From positions 1 to 64,000 of the forward strand of contig JAEUPJ010000016.1 of NCBI GenBank assembly GCA_016790285.1: a DNA stretch of 64,000 bases, in the 5' to 3' direction. The notes beneath the pieces were generated by a model. That model did not search any database. It saw only the letters and a list, made by a program, of their open reading frames with translations, and had not been told where the DNA came from. Below, one piece after another: positions 28,848 through 37,205 of this stretch. Position 1 is the stretch's first letter, and each line of letters begins with the position of its first letter. This DNA comes from Roseateles sp. (GTDB lineage Bacteria; Pseudomonadota; Gammaproteobacteria; Burkholderiales; Burkholderiaceae_C). The position numbers and the translations under genes are program-made.

Positions 28848-31573
28848 CCGACTTCAGCCGCCGCCATTTCTTCAAGACCGCCACGCTGCCGTTGGGCGGC
28901 GTCGGCGCCCTGGCCACGCTGCCCGGGGCTGCCGCCACCGCCGTCGCGCCGGCCGCCAATCAGGCCGACACGGGCGCCTTGCGCTGGCTCGACGAGGCCG
29001 CACCGGCGCTGATGCTCGGCACCACGCTCGGCCTGCCCTGGCCGCGGGGCACGCAGAAGAAGGGTCAGGACTTCCACGCACTGGATGCCCAGGGCCAGCC
29101 CCTGCCGCTGCAGACCTGGCCGCTGGCGTACTGGCCTGACGGCTCCTTGAAGTGGACGGCCCACGCCCTGCCCGCCGGCGCCGAGCCGGGCGCCGCGCCG
29201 GTCATCCGGCCTGGCAAGGGGCCGGCCACGGCCGGTGCGCGCGTGACGGTGAAGGAGCTGCCTGACGCCGTGGAGGTCGACACCGGCATCCTGCGCTGCC
29301 GCCTGCCGCGCCATGGCGCGCAGCTCATCCGCAGCGTGGAGCGCAATGGCCGCGAGATCCTCACCGGGTGCACCCTCGTCGCCCAGGTCGACGACCACCC
29401 CGATGCCGAACAAGGGGCCGTCACCCAGACCGCCCTGGAAAGCCGCATCACCCAGCTCACCGTCGAGCAGACCGGCCCCGTGCGCGCCGTCGTCAAGGTG
29501 GACGGCCGGCACCGCAGCGCGGGCGGCCGCGAGTGGCTGCCGTTCTCGGTGCGCTTCTACTTCTACGCGGGCGCCGAGTCGCTGCGGGTGATGCACACCT
29601 TCGTCTTCGACGGCGACGACCAGAAGGACTTCCTGCGCGGCATCGGCCTGCGGTTCTCGGTGCCCATGCGCGACGCGCTGCACGACCGCCACATCCGCTT
29701 CGCCGGTGAAGCCGGGGGCCTCTGGGCCGAAGGCGTGCGCAACCTCACCGGCCTGCGCCGCGACCCCGGCGCCGCCGTTCGCGAAGCCCAGCTCGCCGGC
29801 CGCGCCACGCCGCCGCTGGAGCAGTGGGGCGCGCAGGTGCGCAAGCTGCACCACCGCATCCCGGCCTGGGGCGACTACACGCTCAGCCAGCTCAGCGCGG
29901 ACGGCTTCCAGATCAAGAAGCGCACCAAGGCCGGCCATGGCTGGATCCCCGCCGCCTTCGGCAAGCGCGCACCGGGCAGCGGCTACATCGGCGGCGCATC
30001 AGGCGGCGTGGCCTTCGGCCTGCGGGACTTCTGGCAGCGCCACCCCACCCAGCTCGACGTGCGAGGCGCCGTGGGCGACGCCGCCCAGGTCACACTCTGG
30101 ATGCACGCCCCCGAAGCGCCGGCCATGGACCTGCGCTTCTATCACGATGGCCTGGGCATGGAGACCCACGAGCAGGAGCTCGAAGGCCTGGAAGTGACCT
30201 ACGAGGACTACGAGAAGGGCTTCGGCACGCCCGTGGGCATTGCCCGCAGCAGCGAGATCACGCTGTGGGCCCTGGCCGCCACGCCCACGCGCGAGCGCCT
30301 CGTGCAGATGGCGGCGGCCGTGCAGTCGCCCCCGCAGCTGGCCGCCCACCCGGCGCGCTACCTGCAGGCCGGCGTGTTCGGCCGGCTCTGGAGCCTGCCC
30401 GACCGCTCCACGCCCGCGCGTCGCAAGATCGAGGACAAGCTCGACTTCCTGTTCGACTTCTACGCCAAGGAAGTGGAGCAGCGCCACTGGTACGGCTTCT
30501 GGGACTACGGCGACGTCCGCCACACCTACGACGCCGACCGCCACGAGTGGCGCTACGACGTGGGCGGCTTCGCCTGGGACAACTCCGAGCTCTCACCGGA
30601 CCTCTGGCTCTGGTACGCCTTCCTGCGCAGCGGCCGGGCGGACATCTTCCGTTTCGCCGAGGCCATGGTGCGCCACACGAGCGAGGTCGACATCTACCAC
30701 CTCGGCCGCTTCCAGGGCCTGGGCACGCGTCACAACGTGCAGCACTGGGGCTGCAGCGCCAAGCAGGCCCGCATCTCGACGGCCGCCTACCGGCGCTTCT
30801 ACTACTACCTCACCGCCGACGAGCGCGTGGGCGACGTGATGCGCGAGGTGCTGATGGCCGACACCAAGATGGACGAGGTCGACCCGGTGCGCAAGATCGC
30901 CGGCCGCGTCGACAAGGGGCCCTGGCCCGCCCGCATCGGCTTCGGCACCGACTGGGGCTCGGTCGTGGCCAACGTGCTGACCGAGTGGGAGCGCACGGGC
31001 GACCTGCGCTGGCGCAACAAGCTGCTGCGCGGCATGAAGGGCATCGCGGCGATGCCGCACGGCTTCTTCACCGGCAGCGGTGGCTACGAGCCCACGGGCC
31101 CCAACGAAGGCGCCTTCCACAACGTGAGCGGCAACGCGTTGAGTGCGAGCCACCTGAGCGCCGTCTTCGGCGCGGTGGAGATGATGGCCGAGCTGGTGGA
31201 GCTGATCGACGAGCCCGCCTTCAAGGCCGCCTGGCTGCAGTACTGCGAGCTCTACAACGCGCCGCGCGACCAGCAGGTGAAAGCCCTCGGCGCGCCACAT
31301 GGCGGTGGCACGGTGCTCAGCGTGGGGCACTCGCGGCTGACGGCGTATGCGGCGCGGCACAAGGGTGACGCGGCGCTGGCGCAAAGGGCCTGGCGCGAGT
31401 TCTGGGCGGATGACCCACGGGGCGTGAAGACCTTGAAGACGACGCGAGTGGCCGGGCCGCTGGCGCTCAACCCGGTGGATGAAGCGCCGTGGGTCAGCAC
31501 CAATGACACGGCGCAGTGGGGGTTGGCGGCGATTCAGAACCTGGCGTTGGTGGGTGACCAGTTGGCTGACTGA
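28844..31573 (+). CDS. Exo-rhamnogalacturonan lyase family protein (PcRGLX/YetA-like, PL26)
   Basis: A 909-residue protein with a twin-arginine-type leader (SRRHFFKTATLPLGGVGALA), so it is probably exported folded. It has the three-part layout of the PcRGLX/YetA family (beta-sandwich, central helical toroid, further sandwich), with landmarks WPLAYWPDGSLKWTAHAL, LRVMHTFVFDGD, HWYGFWDYGDVRHTYD, GGFAWDNSEL and FHNVSGNALSASHL. The fungal founder releases unsaturated disaccharides from the non-reducing ends of RG. Coupled to the symporter gene by an ATGA overlap, it may supply that transporter. The class is clear; exact activity is inferred. Confidence 0.88.
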   Translation: MTDFSRRHFFKTATLPLGGVGALATLPGAAATAVAPAANQADTGALRWLDEAAPALMLGTTLGLPWPRGTQKKGQDFHALDAQGQPLPLQTWPLAYWPDGSLKWTAHALPAGAEPGAAPVIRPGKGPATAGARVTVKELPDAVEVDTGILRCRLPRHGAQLIRSVERNGREILTGCTLVAQVDDHPDAEQGAVTQTALESRITQLTVEQTGPVRAVVKVDGRHRSAGGREWLPFSVRFYFYAGAESLRVMHTFVFDGDDQKDFLRGIGLRFSVPMRDALHDRHIRFAGEAGGLWAEGVRNLTGLRRDPGAAVREAQLAGRATPPLEQWGAQVRKLHHRIPAWGDYTLSQLSADGFQIKKRTKAGHGWIPAAFGKRAPGSGYIGGASGGVAFGLRDFWQRHPTQLDVRGAVGDAAQVTLWMHAPEAPAMDLRFYHDGLGMETHEQELEGLEVTYEDYEKGFGTPVGIARSSEITLWALAATPTRERLVQMAAAVQSPPQLAAHPARYLQAGVFGRLWSLPDRSTPARRKIEDKLDFLFDFYAKEVEQRHWYGFWDYGDVRHTYDADRHEWRYDVGGFAWDNSELSPDLWLWYAFLRSGRADIFRFAEAMVRHTSEVDIYHLGRFQGLGTRHNVQHWGCSAKQARISTAAYRRFYYYLTADERVGDVMREVLMADTKMDEVDPVRKIAGRVDKGPWPARIGFGTDWGSVVANVLTEWERTGDLRWRNKLLRGMKGIAAMPHGFFTGSGGYEPTGPNEGAFHNVSGNALSASHLSAVFGAVEMMAELVELIDEPAFKAAWLQYCELYNAPRDQQVKALGAPHGGGTVLSVGHSRLTAYAARHKGDAALAQRAWREFWADDPRGVKTLKTTRVAGPLALNPVDEAPWVSTNDTAQWGLAAIQNLALVGDQLAD

Positions 31574-31623
31574 AGTCGTTCCTGTGTCTGTTCGCAGCTT
31601 CGTCTTGGTGGCAAGGTCCAGCC

Positions 31624-31844
31624 GGGAGTTCTCCCCGGCGGGTGACCTACTTTTTGTGTCGACAAGAAGTAGGCAAAAAACGACCCCTGCAAAACCGCCC
31701 CTGCGGGGTTCCCTGCGATGCTCGCAACCCAGGGCTCGCGCAGGGCAGCCCGCAGCGAAGCAAAGGGCCGGGCGGAACGGGGGCGACTTTTTGCCTACTT
31801 TTTGGTCGCTCAAAAAGTAGGTCGCCCGCGGGGGCGAACTCCCC
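31624..31844. repeat. About 220-bp inverted-repeat element, copy 2 (short form)
   Basis: It carries the same ends and internal hairpins as the 549-bp element, including the CCTACTTTTTG/CAAAAAGTAGG stem near 31795-31822 and the CCCCTGCAAAACCGCCCCTG segment, but the outer repeats are imperfect and the central part is deleted. It occupies most of the 310-bp gap 31574-31883, which otherwise holds only the ends of the flanking genes' control regions. Confidence 0.82.
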
Positions 31845-31883
31845 GCACCGCCCTCGGCAAAGACACGAAGTAACTCAAATGCC

Positions 31884-33140
31884 ATGAATCGCATCTGCAC
31901 CGCTCTCGCACTTGCCGCGCTGACACTGTCAGCCAACGCCGATCCCATCTGGCGCTTTTCATTCGACGGCAAGCCAGCCGCCGGCGACACCACCGTGACC
32001 GCCGAGCAGCTCTACACCCGAGACCGCACCCACGGCTTCGAGCCCGGCTCGCCCCCCAACGCCGCCGGCCAGCCCAGCTTCTTCTCTGTTGACCTGCCCG
32101 AAGGCAACTACCGCGTCACCGCGACGCTCGGCGGCGCCGAGGCCAGCGACACCACCCTCAAGGCCGAGCTGCGCCGCCTGATGCTGGACGCCGTGCAACT
32201 CGCCCCCAGCGCCACCGAGACCCGCAGCTTCATCGTCAACGTGCGCACCGCCGACATCGCCGCCGCCCCTGGCGTCGAGCCCGGCCGGGTCAAGCTCAAG
32301 GAGCGGGAGATCGCCAGTGAAGCCTGGGCCTGGGACCGCCGCCTGACGCTGGAGATCAACGGCGCCCACCCGGCCCTGCGCCGCCTCGTCATCGAGCCCG
32401 TCAGCGTGCCCACCGTCTTCCTGCTGGGCGACTCCACCGTCGCCGACCAGGGCGGCGAACCCTATGCCAGCTGGGGCCAGATGCTGACCGCACTCTTCAA
32501 GCCGACGGTGGCCGTGGCCAACCATGCCGAGTCCGGCGAGACCTTCCGCGATTCGCTCGCGCGGCGGCGCCTGGACAAGATCCTTTCGGTGCTGCGCCCC
32601 GGCGACACGGTCCTGCTGCAGTTCGGCCACAACGACCAGAAGCAGCAGAAGGACGGCAGCGGCGACGCCGGCACCTACCAGGCCGAGATGCGCACGCACG
32701 CCGAGCGCATCCTGGCGCGTGGCGGGGTGCCGGTGATCGTGTCGTCGATGGAACGGCGCAATTTCGACGCCGACGGGCGCCTCAAGCCCAGCCTGCTCGA
32801 GTACGCCGCAGCGGCCCGCCGCGTCGCACAGGAGATGAAGCTCGCCTTCATCGACCTCAACGCGATGAGCCAGTCCTTCTACGCGGCCCTGGGCCCCGAG
32901 CGGTCGCAGGCCGCACACCCCGTCAACAACGGCAGGCTCGACAACACCCACCACAACAACTACGGCGCCGCTCAGTTGGCCCGTCTGGTGGCGCAGGGCC
33001 TGCGCGACGCCAAGGTGCCGGTGGCGGCACAGCTGCGCGACGATCTGCCCGTCATCGATCCCGCCCGGCCGCTGCCTCCCGAGCAGTTCCACCTGGCCGC
33101 GAGCCCCGGCTTCACCCAACTGCGCCCGCTGGGCGACTGA
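31884..33140 (+). CDS. Exported rhamnogalacturonan acetylesterase (SGNH, CE12-like)
   Basis: A 418-residue secreted esterase expected to remove acetyl groups from galacturonate in RG so that lyases can act. After the signal peptide (ending SANA) comes a beta-sandwich of about 140 residues, then the SGNH domain. Block I is LLGDSTVADQGGEPYASWGQML with catalytic Ser184, block II has AESGETFRDS, block III FGHNDQKQQ, and block V DNTHHNNYGA with the catalytic Asp/His. The sandwich-plus-SGNH layout matches bacterial RhgT/YesT-like esterases. It begins 40 bp after repeat element 2, and the next gene starts 8 bp after its stop. Confidence 0.92.
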   Translation: MNRICTALALAALTLSANADPIWRFSFDGKPAAGDTTVTAEQLYTRDRTHGFEPGSPPNAAGQPSFFSVDLPEGNYRVTATLGGAEASDTTLKAELRRLMLDAVQLAPSATETRSFIVNVRTADIAAAPGVEPGRVKLKEREIASEAWAWDRRLTLEINGAHPALRRLVIEPVSVPTVFLLGDSTVADQGGEPYASWGQMLTALFKPTVAVANHAESGETFRDSLARRRLDKILSVLRPGDTVLLQFGHNDQKQQKDGSGDAGTYQAEMRTHAERILARGGVPVIVSSMERRNFDADGRLKPSLLEYAAAARRVAQEMKLAFIDLNAMSQSFYAALGPERSQAAHPVNNGRLDNTHHNNYGAAQLARLVAQGLRDAKVPVAAQLRDDLPVIDPARPLPPEQFHLAASPGFTQLRPLGD

Positions 33141-33148
33141 ACCCGCGC

Positions 33149-34396
33149 ATGAAGACCACGCCTTTCCTCGCCCTGGCCCTGGCGCTGGCCTGCGCTGCAC
33201 TCACCCCGGCACCCACGGCGCTGGCGGCACCGCCTCAGCCTGCCGCCGCCAGCGGCTTCTCGGCCCCACGGCTGCAGCGACTGGACGCCGCCATCGACGA
33301 GCAGATCGCCGCGCGCCAGCTTGCCGGCGGCGTGATGGTCGTGCTGCGGGACGGCAAGCCCGTCGTCTTCAAGGCCTACGGCCAGCGCGACATCGAGCAT
33401 GCCCTGCCCATGCGCACGGACACGATCTTCCGCATCGCGTCCATGACCAAGGCCCTGACGACCGTGGCGGCCATGATCCTCTACGAGGAGGGCCGTTTCC
33501 TGTTGAAGGACCCGGTCGCCCGCTACCTGCCGGCCTTCGCCAACCTGCAAGTGGCCCTGCCGGGTGGCGGCACCGAGAAGGCGCGCCGGCCGCTCACCAT
33601 CCACGACCTGCTCACGCACACCGCCGGCATGAGCTACGGCCCCGGCCCCGCGAAGGCGGCGTACGACGCGGCTGGCATGAAGGACTGGTACCTCGTGGGC
33701 CACGACGAGACGCTGGCCGCCTGGACGGACCGCCTCGCCGCGCTCCCCCTGCAAAGCCAACCCGGCGAGCAGTTCATCTACGGCTACGCGACCGACGTGC
33801 TGGGCCGCCTGGTGGAGGTGGTCTCCGGCCAGCCGCTGGACCGCTTCATCAAGGAGCGCATCACCGACCCGCTGCGCATGCCCGACACCGGCTTCTGGGT
33901 TCCGCCGCAGAAGGCGGACCGCCTGGCCAACGTCTACGGCCTGGAAGGCGGCCAGCTCAAGCTGATGGAGACGGCCGAACGCAGCGACTTCGTGCGCGGC
34001 CCGCGCAAGCTGCTCTCGGGCGGCGCGGGCATGGTGTCCACGGCCGGCGACTACACGCGCTTCCTGCAGATGCTGCTCAACCGCGGCGAGCTCGACGGCG
34101 TGCGTATCCTCTCGCCGCACACGGTGGCGCTGATGACGGCCGACCACCTGGCCGAGAAGGCGCGTGGCGATGCGGACGGCTTCGGCCTGGGGTTCTGGGT
34201 CAACGTGCGGCGCGGCGGCTTCAAGGAGCTGGGCAGCGAAGGCGCCTTCGGCTGGGGCAGTGCCTATTTCCCGCAGTACACGGTGGACCCGAAGGAGCGC
34301 CTCGTCATCCTGCTGATGACGCAGCTGCGCCCGGCGGGCAACTCCACGCTCGCGCTGCGCGTGCGCAACCTCACCTACCAGGCGCTCGTGCGCTGA
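33149..34396 (+). CDS. Exported beta-lactamase-family serine hydrolase
   Basis: A 415-residue protein with a long signal peptide (ending ALAA). It has the class C beta-lactamase/esterase fold, with the catalytic S98-x-x-K101 motif in FRIASMTKALT, the Tyr motif in GEQFIYGYATD, and the C-terminal GSEGAFGWGSAYF in place of KTG. In this family members act as esterases or D-amino peptidases more often than as true beta-lactamases. Its place 8 bp behind the RG acetylesterase makes a deacetylating or feruloyl-type esterase role possible. No direct evidence links it to an antibiotic function. Confidence 0.82.
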   Translation: MKTTPFLALALALACAALTPAPTALAAPPQPAAASGFSAPRLQRLDAAIDEQIAARQLAGGVMVVLRDGKPVVFKAYGQRDIEHALPMRTDTIFRIASMTKALTTVAAMILYEEGRFLLKDPVARYLPAFANLQVALPGGGTEKARRPLTIHDLLTHTAGMSYGPGPAKAAYDAAGMKDWYLVGHDETLAAWTDRLAALPLQSQPGEQFIYGYATDVLGRLVEVVSGQPLDRFIKERITDPLRMPDTGFWVPPQKADRLANVYGLEGGQLKLMETAERSDFVRGPRKLLSGGAGMVSTAGDYTRFLQMLLNRGELDGVRILSPHTVALMTADHLAEKARGDADGFGLGFWVNVRRGGFKELGSEGAFGWGSAYFPQYTVDPKERLVILLMTQLRPAGNSTLALRVRNLTYQALVR

Positions 34397-34476
34397 GCCG
34401 CGCGTCGCCGCCATGCCTGATCGGTGATGGCTGCGCCTGTGTTGTGCGTCACTTGGATATCCCTGCGGGCCGACAT

Positions 34477-34494
34477 CGCTCACGCCGGTGAGCG
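34477..34494. promoter_or_regulatory. Palindromic operator candidate upstream of the PL4 lyase gene
   Basis: CGCTCACGCCGGTGAGCG shares both 7-base arms with the palindrome in the deoR/rhaD region at 39743-39760 (same spacing, different 4-base centre). It lies 118 bp before the PL4 ATG. It is probably bound by the same regulator, most simply the DeoR-type protein. Confidence 0.65.
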
Positions 34495-34504
34495 AAGGGC
34501 CAAT

Positions 34505-34522
34505 CGCTCAGCGCATTGAGCA
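34505..34522. promoter_or_regulatory. Second, weaker operator-like site
   Basis: CGCTCAGCGCATTGAGCA has the same outline as the upstream palindrome but with shortened arms (GCTCA and TGAGC, 6-base spacer). Its start is 28 bp after the first site's start, so cooperative binding on roughly one DNA face is possible. This is inference. Confidence 0.35.
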
Positions 34523-34611
34523 CACCGCATGAGGCCTCCTCCCTAGAGTCCGCAGCCGGCCCATGGCACTTGCCGCAGGCTGTGCAAAAAGACACAACAC
34601 CAGGAGACTTC

Positions 34612-36441
34612 ATGAACACCACAAGCACGCGCCCGCCCTGGGCGCGCTGGCTGGCCGCTGGCCTGCTCGCCACGCTCGCCCCGGCCGCGATGGCCGCCTT
34701 CAGCGTCACCACCGTCTGGGACGGCAACAACGCTGCCAAGCCGCAGTACGTCATCGACACCGATGCGGGCCTGGTCTTCAAGGTGCGGGGCTACGACAAC
34801 GGCGCCAGCACGACCTCGGCCGGCGACATCTCCAGCCTCGTCTACAACGGCGTGGAGTACGCCGACCCGGCGCGCGGCACGCAGCTCAACTCCGGCGCTG
34901 ACTGGCTCTACACCAACGTCAGCGCGGTGACCGTCAAGGCGGAGCTGGTGAGCGCCAACGGCACCGTCACGCCGGCGGCCACGACCAACGGCGGCGTGGT
35001 GACCGGCAGCGACTTCATCAAGATCACGCTCACCAGCACCAGCACCAAGGGCGGCGTGCTCACGCACTACTACCTCGTCAAGCGCGGCCAGCCCCACATC
35101 CACATGGGCACGCACTTCACCGAGCAGCCCGACGTGCACGGCCTCGTGCGCTTCATCGCCCGCGTGCCCATCGCCAAGCTGCCCAGCGGCGGCCCGGCCG
35201 GCACGGCCGGCGGCCTCGTGACCTACGGCGGCCAGAGCTACTGGGCCGAAGACCTGCGCGGCACCAACGGCGCCATCGAGTCGGCCGACATCTTCGGCTT
35301 TGCCAGCACGGACCCGCGCTACGGCCAATCGCGCTCCAAGCACTACTCCAACCGGCGCCTGAAGGACTGGCAGATCCTCGGCGGCACCGGCCCGGGCGTG
35401 GGCATGTGGTTCTGGCGTGACAACCACGAGGGCGACTCCGGCGGCCCGTTCTACCGCAGCCTGCTGCAGCAGATCACCGACACCACCAACGAGCTGACCT
35501 ACATGGTCAACTACGGCGAGGCCCAGACCGAGCCGTTTCGCCTGGGCATCCTGAACACCTACATCCTCATGTTCACGGACGGCAGCCTGCCCACCGTGCG
35601 CCCGGACACGGCCTGGTACGGCGTCATGGGCCTGGTCGGTTATGTGCCCCCGGTGGGGCGCGGGTCGGTCAGTGTGGCCGGGCTCCATGGCCGCGTGGCC
35701 GGCATCCCCTACACGGCCGGCTTTGCCAACAGCCAGGCGCAGTACTGGGTGGACGCCGACCCCGTCGACGGCCACTTCACGGCCGAGGGCATGCTGCCCG
35801 GCACCTACACCATGACCATCTACAAGGGTGAGCTGGAGGTGCAGAAGGCCCAGGTGACCGTCACGGCGAACGCGAACTACGCGCTCAACCCCATCACCAT
35901 CACCGCCGACCCGGCATCCACGCCGGCGCTGTGGCGCATTGGCCAGTGGGACGGCACGCCCCAGGAGTTCATCAACGGCGACAAGCTGACCTTCATGCAC
36001 CCGGGCGACGTGCGCATGGCCTCGTGGAACGTCGGCCCGTACGTGATCGGCACCTCCACGCCCGCCACCGGCTGGCCCGCCTACCAGTGGAAGGACGTGA
36101 ACAACGGCCTGCAGGTGCGCTTCACGCTCAAGCGCGGCCAGAACGCCGCGCCGCTGCGGCTGCGCGTGGGCCTGACGGCCGACTTCAATGGCGCACGCCC
36201 GCAGGTCACCGTCAACAGCTGGAGCTCCGGCATCCCGGCCGCGCCGCCCAAGGTGTCGCGCAACATGACCGTGGGCACCTACCGCGGCGTGAACCGCCTC
36301 TACACCTTCGACATCCCCGCGAGCCAGCTCGTCGTGGGCACCAACGTGCTGACCATCAACACCGTCAGCGGCACCGCGGGCGCGAAGTTCCTGAGCCCCA
36401 GCATCTCCTTCGACGCCATCGACCTGGTGGCCCTGCCGTGA
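34612..36441 (+). CDS. Exported rhamnogalacturonan lyase, PL4 family
   Basis: A 609-residue secreted lyase that cuts the RG backbone between rhamnose and galacturonate by beta-elimination. The start at 34612 has AGGAG 5 bases upstream and gives a clean signal peptide (ending PAAMA). Domains are an N-terminal beta-sandwich catalytic domain (VWDGNNAAKPQYVIDTDAGLVF, VYNGVEYAD, HYYLVKRGQPHIHM, SKHYSNRRLKDWQ), a fibronectin-like middle domain (GSVSVAGLHGRVAGIPY) and a C-terminal carbohydrate-binding-like sandwich (WRIGQWDGTPQEFIN to SFDAIDLV). This is the three-domain layout of fungal and plant-pathogen PL4. The candidate operator at 34477 suggests control by the rhamnose regulator. Confidence 0.92.
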   Translation: MNTTSTRPPWARWLAAGLLATLAPAAMAAFSVTTVWDGNNAAKPQYVIDTDAGLVFKVRGYDNGASTTSAGDISSLVYNGVEYADPARGTQLNSGADWLYTNVSAVTVKAELVSANGTVTPAATTNGGVVTGSDFIKITLTSTSTKGGVLTHYYLVKRGQPHIHMGTHFTEQPDVHGLVRFIARVPIAKLPSGGPAGTAGGLVTYGGQSYWAEDLRGTNGAIESADIFGFASTDPRYGQSRSKHYSNRRLKDWQILGGTGPGVGMWFWRDNHEGDSGGPFYRSLLQQITDTTNELTYMVNYGEAQTEPFRLGILNTYILMFTDGSLPTVRPDTAWYGVMGLVGYVPPVGRGSVSVAGLHGRVAGIPYTAGFANSQAQYWVDADPVDGHFTAEGMLPGTYTMTIYKGELEVQKAQVTVTANANYALNPITITADPASTPALWRIGQWDGTPQEFINGDKLTFMHPGDVRMASWNVGPYVIGTSTPATGWPAYQWKDVNNGLQVRFTLKRGQNAAPLRLRVGLTADFNGARPQVTVNSWSSGIPAAPPKVSRNMTVGTYRGVNRLYTFDIPASQLVVGTNVLTINTVSGTAGAKFLSPSISFDAIDLVALP

Positions 36442-36452
36442 AGACCCCCACC

Positions 36453-37112
36453 ATGAAGCACCTCATCCCCCTGCTCGCCGCGCTCCTGGCGGCCCCCACG
36501 CTGGCCGCCGTCGTGCAGACGACAGGCGCCGGCAGCGCGACACCCGGCCAGAGCTACATCACCCGCTCGGCCGACTTCGAGGCCAACACCGCCTTGGACA
36601 GCCCCTGGTCCGAAGGCGGCCTGCTGTTCAGCCACACGGGCCTGGCCAACGACAACGGCGGCTGCGGCTACGCGGGCGGCAACTGCGCGGACCTGAGCCT
36701 GGGCGAGACCTACAGCCAGTCCTTCAGCGGCAACTACTTCGCCACGGCGGGCAGCAACGCCTACCTGTCCATCCGCAGCACGGGCGCGCGCATGAACGGC
36801 GTCGAGTTCGCCGTGGACTCGGGCTACGCCAACATCCATGTGATGTGGCAGACCTGGCTCGACGGCGTGCTGACCGGCAACGGCCGTGTGTCGCTGGGCG
36901 CCGCCGGCATCGGCGACGTGCTGGGGCTGAGCGACGCCGTGGGCTTCAGCGAGGTGCGCGTCTACGCGTTTGACAGCGCCACCGACACGAGCGGCTACAG
37001 CGCCCCGGCCATCGACAGCGTGCGCGCCTACACGGTGCCGGAGCCGGGGTCGTTGGCGCTGGCGTCGCTGGCGGGCGTCGGCCTGCTGGGGGCGCGGCGC
37101 CGCCGCCGCTGA
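36453..37112 (+). CDS. PEP-CTERM sorting-signal protein of unknown function
   Basis: A 219-residue exported protein: signal peptide (MKHLIPLLAALLAAPTLAA), a beta-rich body of about 165 residues with no recognised domain, and a C-terminal PEP-CTERM signal (TVPEPGSLALASLAGVGLLG then RRRRR). PEP-CTERM proteins are processed by an exosortase in Gram-negative bacteria that make extracellular polysaccharide; no exosortase is in this window. It starts 11 bp after the PL4 stop, so they are probably co-transcribed. A GTG at 36438 overlapping that stop is an alternative start but would put extra residues before the signal peptide. A surface carbohydrate-binding role is a guess from context. Confidence 0.8.
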   Translation: MKHLIPLLAALLAAPTLAAVVQTTGAGSATPGQSYITRSADFEANTALDSPWSEGGLLFSHTGLANDNGGCGYAGGNCADLSLGETYSQSFSGNYFATAGSNAYLSIRSTGARMNGVEFAVDSGYANIHVMWQTWLDGVLTGNGRVSLGAAGIGDVLGLSDAVGFSEVRVYAFDSATDTSGYSAPAIDSVRAYTVPEPGSLALASLAGVGLLGARRRRR

Positions 37113-37144
37113 GCACCGCGGGACACCCGCGCGATCGCCATGCA

Positions 37145-37175
37145 AAGGGCCGGCACCTCGGCGGTGCCGGCCCTT
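37145..37175. terminator. Strong 13-bp stem-loop terminator between convergent genes
   Basis: AAGGGCCGGCACC (37145-37157) pairs perfectly with GGTGCCGGCCCTT (37163-37175) around a 5-base loop. CTTCTTCG follows on the plus strand and TTTGC on the minus strand. It lies 32 bp after the PEP-CTERM stop and 30 bp beyond the kinase stop. Confidence 0.8.
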
Positions 37176-37205
37176 CTTCGTGGGTGCTTGAGCGGCGTGG
37201 GGTGC

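Noticed and set aside
27186..31573. Composite transposon made of the two repeat elements
   Set aside because: No transposase, and no target-site duplication could be identified by eye; kept only as a bracketing observation.
33149..34396. Antibiotic-resistance beta-lactamase
   Set aside because: The S-x-x-K motif is shared with many esterases, the KTG motif is not typical, and the context is polysaccharide breakdown.
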